DNA of 64,000 bases, taken from assembly GCF_030936135.1 (NCBI RefSeq), contig NC_082595.1:16381930-16445929 (forward strand), given 5' to 3'. Under the pieces are notes generated by a model that ran no database searches, was not told where the DNA came from, and saw only the letters and a list, made by a program, of their open reading frames with translations. This DNA is from Gavia stellata. Lineage: Eukaryota; Chordata; Aves; Gaviiformes; Gaviidae. Positions 27,601 to 42,155 of the stretch are shown one piece after another. Within the stretch, counting starts at the first letter, position 1. Every line of letters begins with the position of its first letter. The position numbers were made by a program, and so were the translations under genes.

Positions 27601-30600
27601 TAGCTACTACTGTCTGCAGACTCTGCAAAAGCAAAGTCCATGTGTAGAAAAGTCTACAATACTTCTTCACTAACAATTATCAAGTCCCCAAATTGTGGTG
27701 GGTGAAAGGCAGATGAAGCAGATCTGCTCTTAACTGGAAGCATCATAGGATGGAGGAAGCAGTATCACCTTGTTTCCTCTTCAGCATAAGAAAGTGTCTC
27801 CATGGGTCAGCTCAGCAACTTGAAGGTAGTCAGGTTTATCTTAAGGCTTTTTCCTCTTCCTTAGATAACAGTCTCACAAGAGAGTGGCCAGTTGCCTGCT
27901 TGAGCAAGGATTCAGTTTCTTAAGGCTGTGCTGGGACTAGGCCCACATGGGCATAATCTTCCTCCTCGTACACTTTATACAGCTTCCAGCAACTAACACC
28001 ATCCCAGGGAATGCAAGCAGCTTAACTCAGATGCTTCCAAGCCACTTTACTGAAGGGTAAGGAGGCAGAGACTGCTCTTCCATGTCAGCAGAGGGTTACA
28101 GAACACCACATGCACAACCTCCAAGTGCAGTTCCTACTTCCACTAGGTCAGCTCTATTGCATGTCACCTGTCCAAAGCCACTTTCACTTCAAAGGAGACC
28201 CTTTCCTCTCAGGAGGCAGCTGGCTGCTCTCTTGTAAGGCTGTTCTCTCTCTTCCTTAGTAACAGTCTTGAGATAAACCTAGATGAAATTTCAGGTTGCT
28301 GAGGTTTCCAGGTCATCTATTTTTCCATAAATGTAGGATTAGGCTTTGGGGCAACTTTCCTAGAGTTCATCTTGTACAGCCTTTAGATGCAGAACAGGAT
28401 GACTACAATGAGAGGAGCTGTTGACAAGGGCTTGATTGAAGTTGCAACTTCAGGGCAATTTATGACTAAACAGGCTGCATGGGTCATATTATGCACCTTC
28501 CTTCTGGATGCATTTATTAGTCTTGCAGGACTCACAGCCATGTCCATATGAATAAACTAGAGAGGACCAGAGAATGGGGCCAAGCACTATCATACAGCTG
28601 CTGTACTATTTAATTTTTAGCACACACCTTGACACACTTTCACCCATGTCAAAAAGCCATTTACAGACAACATCTGTATGTACCCTTTCCACACTACAGA
28701 AGAGAGATCTTGCAATGCACAAAAAATTACACTAAGAGTGAGAGAGCAGAGGGTTTGCATTGTCTGGACTTGCTGCATCTTGCTACAGACATTCTTTTGT
28801 GAATACTTGACAATATTTAAGACAACAGAAATAGATTGAGGTGAGTGCTTGATCTGAAGAGACCTATTATGTACTAGGGATACCTATTACAGGAACCAAC
28901 TAGTAAGGTTAGTTTCTTATTTGATGGTTATGTAGGAAGTGCTAGAAGTTCTTCTCTCAGGCATGCCATCTCACCAAAATCAAGTGGAGGTGAATATATG
29001 CAAGAGGACACCGACCTTTTCACTAGCTAGTTTATGCCTAACCTAATCCTGGCTTGCATCAGTGGGAACCTAGAAAGAAAGGTGGTAAGAGCAAAGAGGT
29101 AGCTGCAGCACTGGGGGATGCAAAACTACCTGGTGTAGAGAAGCAGCTCAGAAAGGACGATGCTGTTGCCAGCACAATGGAAGAGTCCAAATGTTCTGGA
29201 CATTGTCTCCTAGACTCCTACAGAGTTAGGTTTTGCTCTAGCAGAGCCAGGAGGACAGGAGACACTACCACTGTCTGCCCTCCCACAGGATGGAACTCTT
29301 CCTCTGGGAAAGTGTCAGTGCAACACACATCTCACCTGAAGCCAGCCAGACCCTCTTTCTCTTTAGCAGAAGTTCCAGCTGCCTGCAAAAATCCTGATGA
29401 TAAAATACAAGCCAAAATAATGGAATCCAGATCCTATCTTTTAGTTTCGTTCCAAATTAGCAACTGTAGCCCTTTAAATTGTTGCTTTTTTTCCATCATC
29501 CATGATAAAAACAGTTGTCATGCTTCAATTAATACATGACCTGACAGGCTTTTTGCTGGGATCCAATAAAAGACAGTTTGCAGACATTAATCATCAGACA
29601 AGCCTCAAATGAGATTTTTATGTTCAATAAAAGGTTGATTCCATGCAGTAGTAGATAAACCTTGAGCCCAAATAGATGGCTTTTGTACAGTGTGAAAAGG
29701 AACCTTAGCCCTCCTGGTTTTTTGGATACTACTTCTTAACGATCCATGCAGGATTCCAGCCAGAAAGCTGACTCACTAGGCTGGCCTGCCTCCAAATATG
29801 ACCATCACAGCACTGAAAGCTTCACACTAGGAATGGTTAACATTGAAAATCAGCATTTTTCAGTTCCCAGAGCACTTTGTGCAGCATTCATTTCTATTTC
29901 ACTACTTTTTCAAGGCTTTCCATGTCACTTCAACAATACACTTGCTGTGTGGTAGGGATCAAGAAGAGTTTACAACTTATCTTTACTGACATTCCTTTTT
30001 GTGGAAGTGAGACTGCTTCCTCATAACTGCAAGTTTGCTGTGCCTGGGGCTTCTGAAATGAGCTGGACATGTATGTTCTATCTGCTTAAAAAGTAATTAC
30101 AGTGATTAACATAAGCTCCTTGCTTTTTATGGAACAATATTTGCTCTTATTAGTGAAACAGCATTTCAAAAGAGTCAATAACTACAGAAATATATTGGTT
30201 TTGGATACAGCTATATTCTGTAACTACATGAAAATTTTATGATTTTGAAATCAATGAACATTTATGTAATGATTCTATGCCTGACAAATTACAAATTTTT
30301 TCTCTGAAATAGCTGCTATGACAGTAATGGTTTGAGTTAAAGTAGCATGTGATACAGGGAAATCTCCTTCTAATGAGGTATCACTTGCTTAAAAAAAAAA
30401 ATCAATTCACTGATGCTTTGTCAACAAATAGTTAAATCTCTCCACCTATCATAGAAGGGATATTGACACAGGGAATATTCAGGAACATGCTTGTATGCCC
30501 AAGAGGCAACAACAGATGGTGCATGACTGCAGCTAGTTCTCTAATCTGTGACAGTTTGGAGTTCTTCAAAAAAAAAAAAAAGGACAGTCTTGCATTACCC

Positions 30601-31517
30601 CACATCATAAATAGGGTGTGAACTGTTAAAATAGAAGCACAAGGTGGTAACATCTTAAATTAGAGTTCAAGTCTTTGGAAGAGGAAGACAAGGAGGTTTA
30701 GAAATATGCTAGGTTCAGGGTACATAGACTGAACCATTTAGGTGTTTAGGCTTGTGGCTCAGTCCTCTGTTCTTCCTCCAGCATCTCCATAGTTCTTAAG
30801 AACACCACCCCAGGAGGAAGAAAAGAGTGATATACAGATGACCTGCCACTGAAAACAGCTATGTTTTTTCTTTTTCCAGACATTCTTATATATGTGACTA
30901 TTTCTGTAGCACACTGAATTCTTGGGAAATACTAATTGTTAATAGAAGAGGTCAGCATTTTGCCGCATTCAGTCCTTCTTGGTGGAGAACGGAGAAAGAG
31001 ACCCAATATAAATTCTATCAATATCTTTGCTACAGATTACAGAACTCAACTGAAGAATTCCTTTTAGGCAGCAACAGAAACTTCTATATGCTATTTTCCT
31101 AAATTATTGCAGCTCAAATTTAAGTAATTAAAGGCACATCCCTTTTTGTATGAAAGGCCACTGCGTGTTTACTCTTTTGGCCAGCAGCATCACGCATTTC
31201 AAAGATGTATTTGTTCTTGGGGTTGTTCACACCAAGTTGTATTGTTTATAAAACTATTACTGATTATAACCACCTCCAGCTGAATAGCTTTAAAATAGAT
31301 AGTCTGGATACCAGTAGAACACTTGCTAAAGCAGCACAAAACATGCAAACACCTCAGCAGGGTAAGTTACCTTTACCTGATGCTACTGCAATTAAACGGC
31401 TTCTTTTATTTTTAGTGAGCTTGGGTGTCTAGTGGCATTCAGGGGCAACCAACTCTCAAACTGGCCACCCCGATTTTTCACTCCAAAGAAAGGAGTCAGA
31501 AGATATATTTGAAAATG

Positions 31518-31545
31518 TATATATACACACATACACACACACCCC
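31518..31545. repeat. TA/CA dinucleotide microsatellite
   Basis: A short TATATA tract runs into CACACA interrupted by one TA step, followed by a C-rich end. It is a simple-sequence repeat with no coding content. Confidence 0.8.
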
Positions 31546-33573
31546 TACCTGTAAGAAGGGATGTCAGCAGAAGCCACAAACTAATAAACATGGAGCAGAG
31601 GTAATAGAAATAAAGGCAGATTTTCAGCCTGGAGAAAGTGCATACATAAAAATAAAAAAGACCACCATACGTGGGTAAGGAACTACACAAGCAGCTTATT
31701 TCCCACCAGGCCTACAATGCTTAGTACTCCCAGAATGGAAATAGTAAAGCTGGTTGAAGTCATATGTGGACAATTTTCTTGCAAAAAAATCAGTCTTACT
31801 GAAACAAGAGGTAAGCATCAACTGCAACACACCACTTTTGTTTTTCCTATAGGGAAATTTATAAAAACAATTGACTTCCAAATGTTATCTCAGAGAGGAC
31901 TTTTAAGTGGTTTCCGGTAAAAGCTAGCAGTAGGCTCAGATGCCTATTTCAAAGAAGCATGTGTATTATTCCAACACTTTCCACTTTGAAGTTCTTGTTT
32001 CTCTCGTAAGTTGTACAGGGCAGTGTGTGCTATCTCCTACATGGACAGATGTACAATGACTTAGTATCACAGGCTAATGCCATGTAAATTTAAGTATACA
32101 TGCTGCTTTTCTAAGAAATGGGGACATATGCAAAACAAATGCAAAACTGAGTTTTAGAGAATTACAGTCACTGGAAGTTTGTTGACAGGAACAGCAAGAA
32201 GCATCTTGTTAAGTTTCAGAAGTCCAACAACATGTTGACATGAGATCTTCCACAGCTACTAGCAGCCACAGGATACTAACAAATGGCTCCAACGAGAAGA
32301 ATGCAAGAAAGAGGCTTTCATCCCCAGTCTTTGTAGAAATCATCCATCCAAACCACATGCAAGATCACTGCAGCATACCAAACAATAGTCCCAGCATAGC
32401 ACAGGTCATCCTCTGGTATGTGCTAGTAAAAGCTGAGCAAGGATCATGAGTTTTTCTTGTCTCACAATGGTACTGCGTCTTTCTCTGTTGAACTGATTCT
32501 AAGAATTGCAGCCATCAGTTCAAAGTACAAACAGAAAAGGTTAATGTCTAGTAGCAATCAGTGTAGGAAGATGAGCAGCCAACAATCTAGGGCAATTAGA
32601 ATATTGCACATTAACCCTGCAGTAGGTCAGTGCTACTGTCAATATGACAGAACTGTTGTGAAGGAGGGATTGCAGTGCTTTCTTGAGCTACTGCTTAGAA
32701 GTGTTATTTGTAGGTCAGCAAAAACATGGGAACACAGCAGTGCCTCCGATATGGGTGGAGAAAGTATTTCTTCTTACTGTTCATTCTTTGGAAAGGTTAA
32801 AATTAAGAAAGAAAAAAGAAATCAAGATAAAACAAAAACCGAGGAAGAATCAAAGTTTTGGAAGAGTTCCAAGCAAAAAAATAGAGCCCTTTATTAGGAA
32901 ATGGTGGCCAGCACTGCCAGTATTGTACACAGGACACATAATTACTGTCTAAGTAGTAATCTAACCCTGACTGCAGGCCTGAGTCAAGAACTCTTGCATC
33001 TTCACTCTAGTCCTCACAAGCACTCTATTGTCAAAAAGTCCTTTGATATTTTTGTTTTCTACCATGATACTCATCTTCCTTAAAGACTGTGAGGCAGATT
33101 TATTGCTTAGATACTTGTGGATTATAGACTACTTTAACATGAAAGGGGGATAGGAATGCATTATATTTGCAGCATAGAGCAAACATTTCTTGTTCATAAA
33201 GCATTAACATTATAAACTTCAGCCACTCAAGTTTTCTTCAGTTTGCAGACTAGGACACTAAAACCAGCGACCGAAATCAGTGACCTATAAAAAACCTACA
33301 TGCATAAATTGGTAACCACATAAGTACAGTTTGAGTAACCGTGTACAAAAATAAACACATCCAATCACCCTAAAGAATATCTGACTAGCACTGCCTGCAA
33401 ATAATTGGTTCTTGACTTAGATAAGTTACATAAAAAGACTGCACTTCACCTATGTAACAAAGCCTACTTGTATAGACACGGGTGACTAAGCAAGCACCAA
33501 AAAAAATGTTCACAGTGAACCCGTCTCCTTTAAGTGCCACTGTGATACTCAAATGCCTATTTGTGGTACACTG

Positions 33574-33587
33574 ATGCCACCTCCTGG
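33574..33587 (-). promoter_or_regulatory. Possible CTCF-binding motif
   Basis: The minus strand reads CCAGGAGGTGGCAT, which agrees with 12 of 14 positions of the CTCF core CCASYAGRKGGCRS (mismatches at position 5 and the last base). CTCF is the zinc-finger insulator and loop-anchor protein. A single 14-base match can occur by chance, so occupancy is unproven. Confidence 0.25.
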
Positions 33588-36500
33588 CCATTCTGATAAC
33601 GCAGACACAAATGTCTGTATTTCAAGTATTTAATTTTTTTTTTTAAAGGGAGAGACAGCAGTTCATCTGAGTGCAAAAATACTTAGTGCCATTAAAATTT
33701 CTCTATTACCAGCTGAAAAAAAAGAATAGGCAGCGCTGTATAGGAACAAACTCATGCCTGACAAGTATACGGATGTGACAATCGAGCTCTTGCATTATTC
33801 CCAGAGGTGGCCAACAATGTATGCTCAATCCTTCTCCATTTCCTCCCAGCCTGCTTCATAGCCTCAGGTCAACATTGCAGAGCCCTGAGGGCATAAGACA
33901 TTATTTCTCAACTACCAGATACTACTACAAGAGCTGAACATATGTTTTATAACCAAAACAGATACATGCTACTCATCCATGTGGATGTTTAAGCCAATAA
34001 TTCAGCAGAAGGCTGAAGGCATCCATTTATTCTGAGCCTAGTCTTTGCTGAAGCACCCTTTTCACAGTTATCACACACTTCCAACTTTACACATGGCTCA
34101 GTCTGTACCCTAGAAAACCACAAGTCAGGGAGTCAGGTAACTTGAGGTGGAAACCCAAAAATCTGAGCCGTCAGAACACTTGAGTTGAACTGAAATCGCT
34201 CAGCGAAAGTGTCCAAAACTGTATTCCCTGAGAAGTGGCCTATAATCCCTATGTGGATGAGCAGAAACAGGGCCCTGGGGCAGCCAGTGGGACCTAGAAC
34301 TTCAGGGATAGGGAAGAGATAGGAATAAGTTGGCCTTCAACATGGCCCACTAGGGACCAATAACCCAAACTTACAGTGTGGCCTAACCAAAGGGGCAAGT
34401 ATCAACACCCCCAGTTCTGAGGAAGGCTAGAGGACCAGTAAGCACTCTATACAGAGTCTGCTTCCATGCCACATACCCTCTCCACTCACGTAAGTGAGCA
34501 TGAGGTAATCTGATTACCAGAGGTCTGTGAAAGCTGCTAGAAGAATCAAGCTGACCTTTGCCTTCCTTGCTTCCTGCGGCTGACCCATGACCCACTACTA
34601 AAGAGCATGATGTGGGAACTCTGCGGGGAAGTCAAATGCCTCCCGAAGATATTGGTCTTCCCACTCCCAGAGTCTCCTGCTCCTGAGCTTTAGTAAGTCT
34701 GGCACGCAGGCTGCCCAAGAACTGCTGTCAGGCCTGCTATGAGTTCTAGGTAACTCTGACCATGGCTGTCTCCAAGCTCTTCCTTCTCTATTCCCTTCTC
34801 ACTTTTGCCTTTGACCACAGGTGAAAGAGCACACCTTCCAGCATGGACTGCCCTTAGTAACCAACCACCTGAAATTCTTGTGACACACAAGCTTGTCTAC
34901 CTCCCACTAGACTGCTATACATTTGGAACAACATGACGCCAGCAAGCAGGACAACACATCCTTTTTCTCCTGCCACCCTGGGGGCACTTGGCCCACAACC
35001 AATCCATGGCTGCACACTGCCTACTGAAATAGCAGCTCTGTACCTGACATGCTTTATACCACTATGTAGTCACTTCAGAGGCTTGCATTTACTCTTCAGC
35101 AAACTTCATGCTGCTGGTCCCAGGGCCTGACTAAGGAAGGGCAGCCATGAAACCTTTTGGGCTTGCTGGAATGTGGAGGGGGAAAAACCATTACTGCAAT
35201 GTCAGCAGATAACTGCCTTTCATTCTGAGTAAACTGGCACCTCAACCAGTATTTGTCATTGCTACTGTTCACAGGGTTGTGTGTAGTGTCATTAGCTCAT
35301 ACCCTATAGCATTTGTGGAGGGGAAGAGGCTGTATTGCCTCTTGGAAGTTGAGGAAGGTTACACAAGCATGTTATCCTTGTGTGCAGTTTGCTTAGTTCC
35401 TTGGACAGACCTCACATGGCAGGAAATCAGCACTTTGAGTCGAAAATTGTTTCATGGTAGATTTCTCCTACAGCTCACAGCCATATGGAATTGGTTTTAA
35501 AGGCCTAAAACAGCCCTCCTGCTCAGACTAGCAACACTCACTGCTTCTCCATGCACTTGGACCCATGCCCTACTTCCACCTGAAGCCTCACATGCCTGCC
35601 CCCCCCTCCACACTAACAACATGTATAGGAAAGCAATACATCCACCTGGGTAGAATCTCAGTTGCTACAAGCACAGGAGGCTGTATGCTTCCAAAGAGAT
35701 CTCTTCAGTATCATTGTAGTAAGGACACATGCTATGACACCTCAGAATCTGGTTGTTGCCCTGGTCTTCAAGACTTCTTCCACCTTCTTGAACTGCACAC
35801 ATACCGCAATTGCTGCTCTTTTGGTAGTCAGTGATTATTGAGGTACACAGCCTCCTCCTACTGCTACTAGGTTATCCAGCCACCAAAGATTTCAGCCCTC
35901 TCACGACAGGTTGAAAATGAGTATTTCATTGCAGCCTAAGGTGCCACCATATCAGAACACCTGGGAAGCCAGGGAGACCTTGCCACCACTGGGTAGAAAA
36001 GCAGTCAGAAAAGAGACAATAAAAAAATCAGAGCAACAGGAAGTATGACAGAAAAGAATGGAAAGGATACTGAGGAAGTGTTGGGTAGATTGTGGAACAG
36101 TTGAGTAACAGACTTCACTGTGACTCTTGACAGACGATGTCCAAGTGCAGATGCCAGTTTGACTTTACACAGCATGGGAAGCACTGCAGTGTCACATAAG
36201 CTCTTCATGTTTTGATTCCATTCTATCAGAGGAGCCATGTGTCATCCATCCTTGCTGGGGGACTTCAGTGGGATGGCCCACTCAGTAGTTTGGATCGTTG
36301 ACAGCATGGGCATACACTAGGAACGAACTACTTCTGCTTGAAGCTAAACCAAAAGATCTAACTTGTGTACAACAGCATGAGCTCTGCAATCCAAAGCAGT
36401 GAGTACAATCAGGAGGATTCACGTCAAAAACCACACAATTACTCCAAACTAACACACTAGTGTAGATACAGCTTTTCAAGAGCAAGTCATTATAGACAAC

Positions 36501-37212
36501 TAGCGGAACCTGGCTAAATACCAAGTGATTCTCAAATCAGGTCTAAACTCTACAAATCTCTTTTCACCAGTATATGCCTATGATACCAAGCCCATGGGTT
36601 GAGCAGAGGAAGAACTGCTTAATTAAAAGCAACACAAATTATGTAATATTTGCGTAGATAAGGTACTCAAATTTAATACCAGCCCTATTCTGATAGTATC
36701 TTCTAATTAGTTCTCCACACCTAAGCCAGAACTAATCAATTTTTTTTTCTATGTAGTTGTATTGGTTTATACCAGACCTAAACATACTTTCTTACATATT
36801 TTCCATGAGTCCTCCTCCAACCACTGGAAATTTACACAAAGAATCCCACCTTACTTTGTTAGACTTGGGAAAAGAAGATTCTAGAGTGGGGAAGAAACCT
36901 GGAAACCTTCACCTAAGACAAAGCCCAACTTTTCTATGCTTTTCACGGCACCTGATTTTTTTTTTCCCTTCAGAATCCTCAGATAATTGAGACCTCATGA
37001 AGTCTGCCAAATTTAAGGGAATTAAATTTGTACGTCTAACTGAGGTAAGCCTAGTTTCAAGGCAGCAAGTTCTGAGCTGTTATAATGCCATGCACTATGG
37101 ATATATTTCAGTACTGATCAAGGGATAAGGTTTCCACATCAGACAAATGTAGGACAAAAATGGAATAAAATGCCAGTTCTGCATCAATAGCTTTTCATCC
37201 CCTGGCCTTCGA

Positions 37213-37226
37213 CCACTAGATGGCAC
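37213..37226 (+). promoter_or_regulatory. Likely CTCF-binding motif
   Basis: The + strand reads CCACTAGATGGCAC, a full match to the 14-base CTCF core consensus CCASYAGRKGGCRS. It lies about 11 kb past the PPP1CB stop codon in gene-free DNA. Together with the minus-strand motif 3.6 kb to the left it forms a divergent pair, an arrangement seen at some domain borders. This is sequence-only evidence. CTCF ChIP signal in a bird would be needed to call it an insulator. Confidence 0.4.
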
Positions 37227-39571
37227 CTGCATGCTAGACCAATTCTAACATGAAGAAAATTGTTATGTCAACTGGATTGGGTCTTTTTCATGAAGTAACT
37301 GCATTTAAGTTCTTGTATAGCATTAGTATAAACAACACAGACCATGGAAAATATGTCGTCTTACTCTAGGTGGTAAAGGCAAGGCAAAAGCCTCTAAGAC
37401 TAGCATGTCAGTTTGTTGTTGGACCTTTAGATAAGAACCTTGAGTAGGAAAGAATTCAGTAAGATGTTTGTTCTCCACCATCGCTTCAACAGAATGGGGC
37501 CTTAAGTCTTACAGCTCATCCTCTTAACCCAGCCTCCTGGAAACTAGATGCAATTACAGTGCAGTTAAGATGCCATTAAAATGTAATTCTCTAACATGTT
37601 CCCTCTCCAAGCATTTCACAGAAATGACAGATGTTCTATCTTTGTGGAAAGTGGAAGAAGCCACTTGGGAATAGTAACCGGAAATACAAACATAAAATAT
37701 TTTGGGATAGCTAGTGGAAAACTACTAATTTACGCATGCCCAGAAATTCGACAAGACAAAGCATCTTGTCTACAAGGAACTGTAGAAATGCTGCTAGGAA
37801 GTAGCCAGAGAGAACAATGTGAAGTACTTGTAATTATTTTCACATGACTATGGTTTTTTGGGACTTCAAAGCAAAGCATGGTAGAAACACATTACATGGG
37901 AATTTTTACTCGCCAAGGTTGTCCTCTGCAGTCACCAATGTTGTCCACTCCTCTGCTTCATATCATCAGCTGCGCCAGTTTGTCCGCAAGACACCATTTT
38001 TTTTTCTGACTAAGCCTTTTCAATAATTAATTGGATCCATCTACAGCATTCTCTCTTGCACCCTGAAGATTCAAACCTTTAAAGCAACAGGAGCAGGCAG
38101 AACTCTCTATCAAGGGGAAAAATCAATAACTTAATTATTTTGCTCTCTGCAAATATAATTTACTAGTTTTGAATATCAGCTATCTTTAAGAGAGTAGAAA
38201 AACTAATCCTGCCTATTTGCTTTACTTCCTCCATTTAACAGTAATTCAGGTTAAGTTAAAACCCTGAAACTTAACATCTGGGCATGTCTATCATATTTTA
38301 AGAGCATTTTCAAGTGGTCCTTGTTTCTAGATCTCTGCCTGGGAGCTTTTCTCATCTTTAACATAAAGCTTACATCTCCACCTCAAGATACAGAATCGCT
38401 TTTGCTGATCTTTATTAGCAGCTAGATCTAGTTAGCACCTCCTTTCTGATATGGTTGCTTCTAAGACTGAATCTGCAGTAGAAAACGGAAAGCTTCAACT
38501 GCAGATTCTGTTAACTAAGTCAGCAGAACCCAGCAAAGGGGCTATGCTAGACCACATGCAGTGCATATACTCTGTTTAAAGCTCCGCCTGTTCAGACAGT
38601 TTCAGGCAGCAATAAGAGTTTTCCTTGGAAAAAGATTACTACAGCCAAGTATTGGCAAGGGCTTGTGGCAAAGGGTTATTTTGAATTAGATTTTTAAATT
38701 CTCATTTCTTGGGACATACAGGTGTAGAGATTAATATGAGTTCAAAAAGGACACCGGGAAACAGAATGAAATTTTGTCCTTGATTACCAATTTACACGCT
38801 GAGATGATTATTATTTATTTTGACAAGGCACACTAAGATACAGAACAAGTAACCAGACAGCTTTGCTCATTTCCCAACAACATGAGGGATCTGCAAGGAA
38901 GATGCTCAGGCACTACCAGTTCCACAGATCCATGGAAGACGAGAACCTGGCAGATCCATAACAACACACAGTACCCAAACTTGTGTCTTGTCTTGGTAAC
39001 TTATTTACCATCCCAACACTGACTTACTGTCACATGGTTTTCCAGTGTTCAGTCCAACATGGCCTGAGATTCCTTCAGCTTTGTTCATCTGACACATGTA
39101 GTGAGAAGAATGCTTGGTTATAAGCCTGTGAGTTGTATGCAGCCACCTGGTTAGATGCTGTCATCAAAACTTTTATCAACCTTTGGAACAAAGCAAGCAA
39201 AATCAACGTATGATCCAGGAGAAAAAAAGTATACAGCTGCGCTGACAGCGAGCTTGAAAGCTGCTCTTGCTAATTAGCAGAAGCAAACAGATGACAGCAG
39301 AGAAAAAAATACCCCAGGCTATGCCTAAATATCCCAAGCCTGGCATTGATTCATAGAATGGTTTGGGTTGGAAGGGACCTTAAAGATCCTCTGGTTCCAC
39401 CCCCTCTGCCATGGGCAGTGATACCTTCCACTAGACCAGGTTGCTCAAAGCCCCATACAACCTGGCCTTGAACACTTCCAGGGTTGGGGCATCCACAGCT
39501 TCTGTGGGCACCCTGTTCCAGTGCTTCACCACCCTCATGGTGAAGAACTTCTTCTAACAACTAACCTAAAT

Positions 39572-42099
39572 CTACCCTTTCAGCTTAAAGCCATTACTCC
39601 TTGTCCTATCACTACATGCCCTTGTAAAAAGTCCCTTGCCAGCTTTCTTGTAGGCCCCCTTCAGGTACTGAAAGGCTGCTATAAGGTCTCCCCGGAGCCT
39701 TCTCTTCTCCAGGCTGAAAAACCCCAACCCTCTCAGCCTGTCTTCATAGGAGAGGTGCTTAGGCTCTTGGATCATCTTTGTGGCCCTCCTGTGGACTAGC
39801 TCCAACAGGTTCATGTCCTTCTTATGTTGGGGGCCCCAGAACTGAATGCAGTACCACAGATGGGGTCTCAAGAGAGCAGAGTAGAGGGGGAATTACCTCC
39901 CTCGACCTGCTGGTCATGCTTCTTTTGATGCAGCCCAGGATACGGTTGGCTTTCTGGGCTGTAAGCGCACACTGCTGGCTCACATTGAGCTTGTTGTCAA
40001 CCAACACTCCCTAGTCCTTCTCAGGGCTGCACTCAATCCATTCTCTGCCCAGCCTGTATTAGTGCTTCAGATTGCCCCAACCCACATGCAGGACCTTGCC
40101 TTGTTGAACTTGATGTTCGCACGGGCCCACCTCTCGAGCCTGTCAAGGTCCCTCTGGATGGTATCCCTTCCCTCCAGCACACAGCTTGGTGTTGTTGGCA
40201 AGCTTACTGAGAGTGCACTCAATCCCACTGTCCATGTCGCCCACAAAGATGTTAAACAGTGCGAGTCCCAGTACCGATCCCTGAGGAATGCCACTCATCA
40301 CTGGTTGCCACTTGGACATCGAGCTGTTTACCACAACTCTTGAGTGCAACCATCCAGCCAATTCCTTATCCACCAAGTGGTCCATCTGTCAAATCCGTCT
40401 CCCCAGTTTAGAGACAAGGATGTTGTGCAGGACAGCATCAAATGCTTTGCACAAGTCCAGGTAGACGATGTCAGTTGCTCTTCCCATATCCACCAACACT
40501 GTAACCCCATCGTAGAAGCCCACCAAATTTGTCAGGCACCATTTGCCCTTAGTGAAGCCATGTTGGCTGTCACCAATCACCTCCTTGTTTTCCATGTACC
40601 TTAACAGTTTCCAGGAGGATTTGCTCCATGATCTTGCTGGGCACAGAGATGAGACTGACTGGCCTGCAGTTCCCCAGGTCTTCCTTTTCTCCCTTTCTAA
40701 AAATGGGGATATGTTTCCCCTTTTCCAAGCAGTGGGAACTTCACCTGACTGCCATGACTTCTCAAATATGATGGATCGTGGCTTAGCAACTTTATCTGCC
40801 AGTTCCCTCAGGACGTGTGGATGCATCTCAGGCTCCACGGACTTGTGCACCTTCAGGTTCCTTAGATGGTCTTGAACTTGATCTTCTCCTATAGAGGGCA
40901 GTTCTTCATTCTCCCAGTCCCTGTATTTGCCTTCCGCAACTTGGGCAGTGTGGCTTGAGCACCTGCCAGTAAAGACTGAGGCAAAAAAGTCATTGAGTAC
41001 CTCAGCCTCCTCCATATCCTGGGTAACCAGGTTCTCCCGTTTTCTTCTGGAGAGGGCCCACATTCTCTCTAGTCTTTCTTTTATCACCAATGTACCTACA
41101 GAAGCTTTTCTTGTTGCCCTTGACATCCCTGGCCAGATTCAATTCTATCAGGGCTTTAGCTTTCCTAACCTGATCCCTGGGTGCATGGCCAATTTCTCTG
41201 TATTCCTCCCAGGCTAGCTGTCCTTGCTTCCAACCTCTGTAGGCTTCCTTTTTGTGTTTGAGTTTGCCCAGGAGCTCCTTGTTCAACCATGCAGGCCTCC
41301 AGGCATTTTTGCCTGACTTCCTCTTTGCTGGGACGCATCACTCCTGAGCTTGGAGGAGGTGATCCCTGAATATTAACCAGCTTTCTTGGGCCCCTCTTCC
41401 CTCCAGGATTTTATCCCATGATACTCTATACCAAGCAGATCCCTGAAAAGGCGAAAGTCTGCTTGCCTGAAGTCCAGGGTAGTGAGCTTGCTGTGCGCCC
41501 TCCTCGCTGCCCTAAGAATCTTGAATTCCACCATTTCATGGTCACTGCAGCCAAGGCTGCCCTTGAGCTTCACATTCCCCACCAGCCCCTCCTTGCTGGT
41601 GAGAAGAAGGTCCAGCACAGCACCTCTCCTCTTTGGCTCCTCTATCACTTGGAGAGGAAGTTATCACCAATGCATTCCGGGAACCTCCCAGATTGCTTAT
41701 GCTCTGCTGTGTTGTCCCTCCAACAGGTATCTGGGTAGTTGAAGTCCCCTGTGAGGACCAGGGCTTGCGAATGTGACACTGCTCTTATCTGTCTGTAGAG
41801 GGCCTCATCTGCTCGGTCTTCTTAGTCAGGTGGCCTGTAGGAGACCCCCACTATAACATCACCTGTCCCTGTCCTCCCTTTAATCCTAACCTATAAGCTT
41901 TCAGTTGGCTCCTCATCCATCCCCAGGCAGAGCTCCATGCACTCCAGCTGGTCACTGACATAGAGGGCAACACCCTTTCATCTCCCCTGCCTGTCCTTCC
42001 TAAAGAGTCAGTATCCTTCCATTCCAAGACTCCAGTCATAGAGGCCATCCCACCACGTCTCCATGATGCCAGTAAGATCACAGCCCTGGAGGCACGCAC
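39572..42099 (-). pseudogene. CR1 ORF2 remnant (endonuclease and reverse transcriptase)
   Basis: The order from right to left is that of CR1 ORF2. The end of the AP-endonuclease domain is at 41373-41648 (AVLDLLLTSKEGLVG, then LGCSDHEMVEF with the conserved SDH). The linker and start of the reverse transcriptase are at 40389-41286 ([20 protein letters not shown] and [15 protein letters not shown]). Motif B is at 40143-40385 ([15 protein letters not shown]), and the C-terminal tail is at 39572-39871 ([20 protein letters not shown]). The catalytic FADD box reads LANNTKLC, so both aspartates are Asn. Several frame changes separate the segments. This is a relic with no activity. Confidence 0.88.
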
Positions 42100-42155
42100 A
42101 TGTCTCTAACTCCTCTTGTTTATTCTACATGCTAGGTGTGTTTGCATAGAGGCAT

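Larger units (their letters stand above)
18633..39350. other. Long intergenic stretch, no gene recognised
   Basis: Over 20 kb of AT-rich sequence. Open frames are short and scattered over both strands, as expected by chance. The longest non-repeat frame is at 29054-29539 (+). Simple repeats include T/A runs (22845-22860, 26757-26768, 30571-30583), a C run near 25783-25794 and a TA/CA tract at 31518-31545. Two CTCF-like motifs (33574-33587 and 37213-37226) are the only regulatory-looking sites I can point to. No tRNA, snRNA or microRNA hairpin was recognised. Confidence 0.5.
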
